In this document: in pieces, positions 47,191-50,711 of the stretch | Layout of the letters: every line of letters starts with the position of its first letter | Numbering within the stretch: the stretch's first letter is position 1 | Source of the DNA: Bacillus sonorensis NBRC 101234 = KCTC 13918 | GTDB lineage: Bacteria; Bacillota; Bacilli; Bacillales; Bacillaceae | DNA length: 50,711 nucleotides | Assembly: GCF_001592005.1 (NCBI RefSeq) | Contig: NZ_BCVZ01000025.1 | Span: 1-50,711, forward strand | Direction of reading: 5' to 3' | The notes under the pieces: model-generated | Seen by the model: the letters and a program-made list of their open reading frames with translations, nothing else | Told to the model about the DNA's origin: nothing | The model's database searches: none | Translations under genes and position numbers: made by a program

Positions 47191-49857
47191 TTAGTTTGAC
47201 GACGGCTCTTTGCTTACGATCTGTACATATCCATTCGTTCCGTCCACCCTGATCTGGACGCCTTCCCTAATCAATTCCGTCGCTTTTTCTATCCCGACAA
47301 CAGCCGGAATGCCATACTCTCTGGCTACGACTGATCCATGGGTCATCATTCCCCCCACCTCCGTAATTAATCCGGCAGCTGAAGTAAAGAGCGGCGTCCA
47401 GCCGGGATCTGTATAAGGCGCTACCAAAATGTCACCCGGATTCAGTTTTGCATCCTCCGGTTTAATGATGATTCTGGCAGTTCCTTCGACCACCCCGGCA
47501 GAAACCGGCGTCCCTATGAGAGCGCCTTCAGGGCTTTTCGCATTGTGAAGCTTTCCTGCAACGATCTCCCCTTCACTCGTCAACACCCGGGGCGATTTCA
47601 GCTTTTGGTTTGACGCATGTTCCTGTTTTCTTGTTTTCAAAATGCTTTGAATCGATCCGGCCTCCCTGTTTTCCAGCAATCCGGCCATTTCGTCCAGCGT
47701 CAAATAAAACACGTCTTCTTCGCGTTGGAGGATTCCTACTTTGACAAGAGTGCGCGCTTCCTTTAGAATCGCTTGTTTATACAAGTGGAGAAGTTTCACC
47801 AATGTGTATTTATGATGCTCCCTCATCCCCATCAGACTGCGATAAACACGAACAAGCCGGGATACCCATCTTTTTTCAAACAAACGAAATTGGGAGATGA
47901 TCTCGCAGCCGGCCTCTTCCGCCTCTTTTTCACCTTGTTTAAACTTCCTCCTGTGTTCTCCGGCGGCTCCCGATTGAATATTGCTGATGATGGAAGGAGC
48001 AAGCTGGACAGGATCCTCGCACCATCTCGGATTTGTGATGTCAATTTCCCCCGCACACCGCACGCCGTATTTCTCCAGAAAACATTCCAATTCGTTGGCA
48101 AAGTCGCCACCTCCCGGAATTTTCGCCAATTCTTCGAGGAAGCCTTCGCTTTTTGCTTCCCGCAAGTACCGGATCAGCTCAGGATGCTTCCTTGCCTGAT
48201 CGGAAAGATCGGCGAGCTCAAGCCCCATTTCGGTTGTGACATTGTGAGGCAAGGATTTGTACAATTTGCTTAATAAGACAGCGCTTTGCTCATTTCCAGT
48301 TTTTTTCTTAAGTTTCTTTTCCAGTTTTCCTGATGCAATGACTCCTGTCAAAACATAAACCGCAACTTTAGAAAGAACGTCCGGCAGCAGATTTCCCATC
48401 TCTCTCTTGATCAGGCGTATCGTTTCCGCACCTGAAGCTCCGCTCAGTTTTCCCCTTGTTTCTTCTACGATATTTGCAATAAAGGCAGCTGCTTGTTGTT
48501 CCGCCTTTTCCGGAGCTTTGAAGAACAAGTTGGCGAACACCTTTCCAGCTGCCGGCACAATGATTGGAGCCAATCTCGCAGCAATCCGGAATCTTTCCCT
48601 TGCAGATCCATATTGGAATTCTATGCGTTTCATGGCTTCAGAAACGGCCGATGCCATCAATTGATCCATGCCATTTAATACAGTAAGGATTCGGCTCCGC
48701 ACGAATTTGCTTGAAAGGGCTCCCGTGATGTCGACAAACGCCCTTCCTCCGGCTTCGCGGATAATAGGCCGTGCTTCCGGGTCATTTGCTAAAAAATCAG
48801 GGATGCGGCTTAGAACTGATATGCCTAAAGGCTTCATTGGATCCGTCATCATTTGGATATATCCAAAATTAATCATGACATGCAGCTTTTCATCTGAAAA
48901 AGATGGTACAGGATATAACGACGTTATCGGCCGGCTTTGAAGAATATAGAACCTGCCGTCTGAAAGCCCCCACTCAATGTCCTGCTCCCGGCCGTAATGG
49001 GCTTCAATTTTCCTCCCCAGCGCGGCCAGTTCCAAAATTTTCGCATCGGGAAGCGCCTGCAATGTTTGCTTTTCATATGGAAGCGGTTCTGTGACGGTCC
49101 CTCCTCCCGGCACGGCATATATAGCAGCTTCTTTCTTTGAAATTTGTTTTTTGACGATCTCCCCGCCGCGAACCTGATACAGATCGGCAGTCACCAAACC
49201 GGATACGAGGGCTTCTCCCAAACCGAAGCTGGCATCGATAGAAATCGTGTTCCGGTGCCCTGAAATCGGATCAGCCGTGAACATGATTCCGGAAACTTCG
49301 GGAAACACCATCTCTTGAACGACGACGGCAAGAAAAACAGAGCGGTGATCAAAACCGTTTTTCACCCGGTAGGAAATGGCCCTATCTGTAAATAATGAAG
49401 CCCAGCAGTCTCGGACAGCATGAAGCAGCTGTACAGAGCCGCGGACATTCAAATAGGTATCCTGCTGGCCCGCAAATGAAGCCGTCGGCAAGTCCTCAGC
49501 CGTCGCACTGGAGCGGACGGCATAGGCTTTATCCCTCCCCGTTTTATCGAGAGCCCTGACTATCTCCGACTTCATATCAACAGGCATCACAATAGAAGCA
49601 AGATGCTCACGAATGCGTTTGCCAAGGAAACGAATCCGCTCCAATTCATCATACGTGAGCTGGTCAAGCTGATCAAACAGGCCATCCATTTCCCTGCTCG
49701 CTTTTATAAACGTACGATAGGCAAAGGTTGATATACAAAACCCTGTTGGAACAGGCAAGCCCGCCTTTGTCATTTCACCGAGGTTCGCTCCTTTTCCGCC
49801 GGCGAGAGGCAAATGGGCTTTGTCAATTTCAGTGAAGCTCAGCACATATTTATTCAT
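47191..49857 (-). CDS. pps: Rifamycin-phosphotransferase-type enzyme (annotated Pps in B. subtilis)
   Basis: The 888-residue enzyme has an N-terminal ATP-grasp domain of PEP synthase type (GGKGANLGEMTKAGLPVPTG, AYAVRSSATAEDLPTASFAGQQ, ASFGLGEALVSGLV, QDIEWGL, QSRPIT; residues 1-320), a large helical middle domain (about 330-770, with GVRCAGEIDITNPRWCEDP) and a C-terminal swivelling domain with phospho-His840 in GGMMTHGSVVAREYG. There is no C-terminal PEP-binding barrel, so the order and length (about 870) are those of rifampin phosphotransferase Rph, not of true PEP synthase (about 790). It may phosphorylate rifamycins or another substrate. AAAGGAGG precedes ATG 49857. Confidence 0.9.
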   Translation of the reverse strand: MNKYVLSFTEIDKAHLPLAGGKGANLGEMTKAGLPVPTGFCISTFAYRTFIKASREMDGLFDQLDQLTYDELERIRFLGKRIREHLASIVMPVDMKSEIVRALDKTGRDKAYAVRSSATAEDLPTASFAGQQDTYLNVRGSVQLLHAVRDCWASLFTDRAISYRVKNGFDHRSVFLAVVVQEMVFPEVSGIMFTADPISGHRNTISIDASFGLGEALVSGLVTADLYQVRGGEIVKKQISKKEAAIYAVPGGGTVTEPLPYEKQTLQALPDAKILELAALGRKIEAHYGREQDIEWGLSDGRFYILQSRPITSLYPVPSFSDEKLHVMINFGYIQMMTDPMKPLGISVLSRIPDFLANDPEARPIIREAGGRAFVDITGALSSKFVRSRILTVLNGMDQLMASAVSEAMKRIEFQYGSARERFRIAARLAPIIVPAAGKVFANLFFKAPEKAEQQAAAFIANIVEETRGKLSGASGAETIRLIKREMGNLLPDVLSKVAVYVLTGVIASGKLEKKLKKKTGNEQSAVLLSKLYKSLPHNVTTEMGLELADLSDQARKHPELIRYLREAKSEGFLEELAKIPGGGDFANELECFLEKYGVRCAGEIDITNPRWCEDPVQLAPSIISNIQSGAAGEHRRKFKQGEKEAEEAGCEIISQFRLFEKRWVSRLVRVYRSLMGMREHHKYTLVKLLHLYKQAILKEARTLVKVGILQREEDVFYLTLDEMAGLLENREAGSIQSILKTRKQEHASNQKLKSPRVLTSEGEIVAGKLHNAKSPEGALIGTPVSAGVVEGTARIIIKPEDAKLNPGDILVAPYTDPGWTPLFTSAAGLITEVGGMMTHGSVVAREYGIPAVVGIEKATELIREGVQIRVDGTNGYVQIVSKEPSSN

Positions 49858-49871
49858 GATGCTCCTCCTTT

Positions 49872-50711
49872 TTATAACATCTTTATTCCGGCTTCCTTAG
49901 ACACGGCATGATTCTTTAAAGAAGACGCCAATAAAACCAGGAAGCTGACGGCGCCGATCGACAGCAAAACCGAAACCGGCTGATTCATGGACAAACCTTT
50001 GTTAAAAAACAGCAAATCACGCAGCCCATCTGACGCAAACCGCATCGGAAGCCAAGAGTAAAACCAGCCGCGGTAAAAGGCCGGCATCATTTCGGGAGCC
50101 ATCGTTAACAGCGGAGTTCCAAAGAAAAAAAGCAGACCGAACAATCCGGCTCCGGGAAAACCTATCCATGACGTAACAGCAGTGATCATTAAATAGAAAG
50201 AGAAGTAGCAGATCGCGATAAACAGTGCAGTATCATGAATTTGAGGAATCGAGATCCCCACCCAATCCGCGGCGATCCATACAAGGCTGTAGCCGGCGGC
50301 AACCGCGAGCACCGCACCGGTTAAACCTTGAAGAAACCGGGACAATAGTGCCGCTCTCCCGTTTGAAAACCGCCATTTTCTTAATGCGGTATAAACGATC
50401 AGCGCCCCGGCTATACTGGCGATCCAAAGCGGCTGAACCAAAGAGACCGGCGCGTTTCCATTTGCGCTGTGCTCCCCGGTTTCATTTACTTGCTCAACGG
50501 TCTTTGCAACGGGTGATGACAATGCGGCAGCCTGTTTCACAGTGAGGGTCTTCCCTTGTTTTTCGAATCCCGTCATGATTTCTTCTCTGAACTGATGATT
50601 GATGTGATCGACGACTTGATTCACAATTTGCCCCGCCGCATTCGCCGCGATTGGATTGGCGCCTTGATTCACAATTTGCCCCGCCGCATTCGCCGCGATT
50701 GGATTGGCGCC
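49872..50711 (-). CDS. YhgE/Pip-family membrane protein, partial (5' end outside)
   Basis: Only the last 280 or so residues are in the window; the frame runs off the right edge. The visible part has an external polar region (QIVNQVVDHINHQFREEIMT) with a 16-residue tandem repeat, then six helices of ABC-2/YhgE type: SWIGFPGAGLFGLLFFFGTP and FYRGWFYSWLPMRFASDGLR are family-like. YhgE (Pip, phage infection protein) proteins act as phage receptors or type VII-linked factors. It ends 14 bp before the rph-like gene, so the two are co-transcribed. Confidence 0.75.
   Translation of the reverse strand, partial: GANPIAANAAGQIVNQGANPIAANAAGQIVNQVVDHINHQFREEIMTGFEKQGKTLTVKQAAALSSPVAKTVEQVNETGEHSANGNAPVSLVQPLWIASIAGALIVYTALRKWRFSNGRAALLSRFLQGLTGAVLAVAAGYSLVWIAADWVGISIPQIHDTALFIAICYFSFYLMITAVTSWIGFPGAGLFGLLFFFGTPLLTMAPEMMPAFYRGWFYSWLPMRFASDGLRDLLFFNKGLSMNQPVSVLLSIGAVSFLVLLASSLKNHAVSKEAGIKML
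50616..50711. repeat. 48-bp tandem repeat (two copies in view)
   Basis: Copies at 50616-50663 and 50664-50711 are identical over their full visible length and keep the frame, coding the 16-residue unit GANPIAANAAGQIVNQ on the - strand. The array is cut by the window end, so its real copy number is unknown. Confidence 0.92.

Noticed and set aside
47191..49857. Calling this a genuine phosphoenolpyruvate synthase
   Set aside because: The domain order and absent PEP-utiliser barrel do not fit; kept only as the traditional gene symbol.

Overview
The window looks like chromosomal DNA of a Bacillus of the subtilis group, best matching the B. licheniformis / B. paralicheniformis branch. Several proteins read as clear orthologues of B. 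subtilis products (CsaA, AprX, YobS/T/U/V, CzrA, YocA, CtaM/YozB, YocH, RecQ, CotD, TmrB), and their order (csaA ... yobS-yobT-yobU-yobV ... czrA ... yocA ... yozB ... yocH-recQ) follows the B. subtilis yob-yoc region with insertions. Strong AGGAGG-type ribosome sites, GTG/TTG starts, sigma-A, sigma-G and sigma-K promoter motifs and many Rho-independent terminators are typical of this group. Species is an inference.

Layout. 1-25.8 kb is mostly backbone: CsaA, a possible PrnB-like enzyme, the AprX protease, two TetR units (one with twin operators), the yobU-yobV stress/regulator genes, CzrA, an APC permease, YocA, CtaM for cytochrome oxidase assembly, a lipoprotein, an SSS symporter, YocH with a WalR box, and RecQ. 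Inside it sits a surface-sugar locus (13.6-17.5 kb): a GT4 glycosyltransferase overlapping a protein with four ESLPKV repeats, then, behind a terminator and a sigma-K-like promoter, a DUF1796 protein and an NDP-sugar 4,6-dehydratase-like protein.

A tRNA-Arg(CCU) gene at 25.87 kb is followed by about 10 kb (26.1-36.1 kb) of AT-rich accessory DNA full of decay: two 55-60 bp direct repeats around a class A beta-lactamase-fold protein, a lysin wall-binding remnant and a nonsense-broken YunG gene; a frataxin-like protein; a SUKH immunity gene next to the WHH-nuclease tail of a lost toxin; a DUF4025 gene; an AdhR-like MerR/SDR pair with a 19-bp-spacer promoter; TmrB; two secreted proteins; and an Rrf2/NmrA gene pair fused by deletion.

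36.7-40.5 kb is the main system: a seven-gene spoVA2mob-type operon (DUF1657, YhcN/YlaJ lipoprotein, SpoVAC, SpoVAD, SpoVAE(b), DUF1657, and the DUF421+DUF1657 fusion called 2Duf) behind a good sigma-G promoter. Such operons raise spore wet-heat resistance and slow germination. I see no transposase or Tn ends beside it.

40.6-50.7 kb returns to backbone and spore-coat genes: a Gln-rich protein, a YxeA-like protein, an SDR, a YkgJ-like/pentapeptide fusion, CotC-like and CotD coat genes with sigma-K promoters, a LysE exporter, a stand-alone zinc-type ribosomal protein S14, a rifamycin phosphotransferase-type enzyme (usually named Pps), and a YhgE/Pip-type membrane protein cut by the window end inside a 48-bp tandem repeat.
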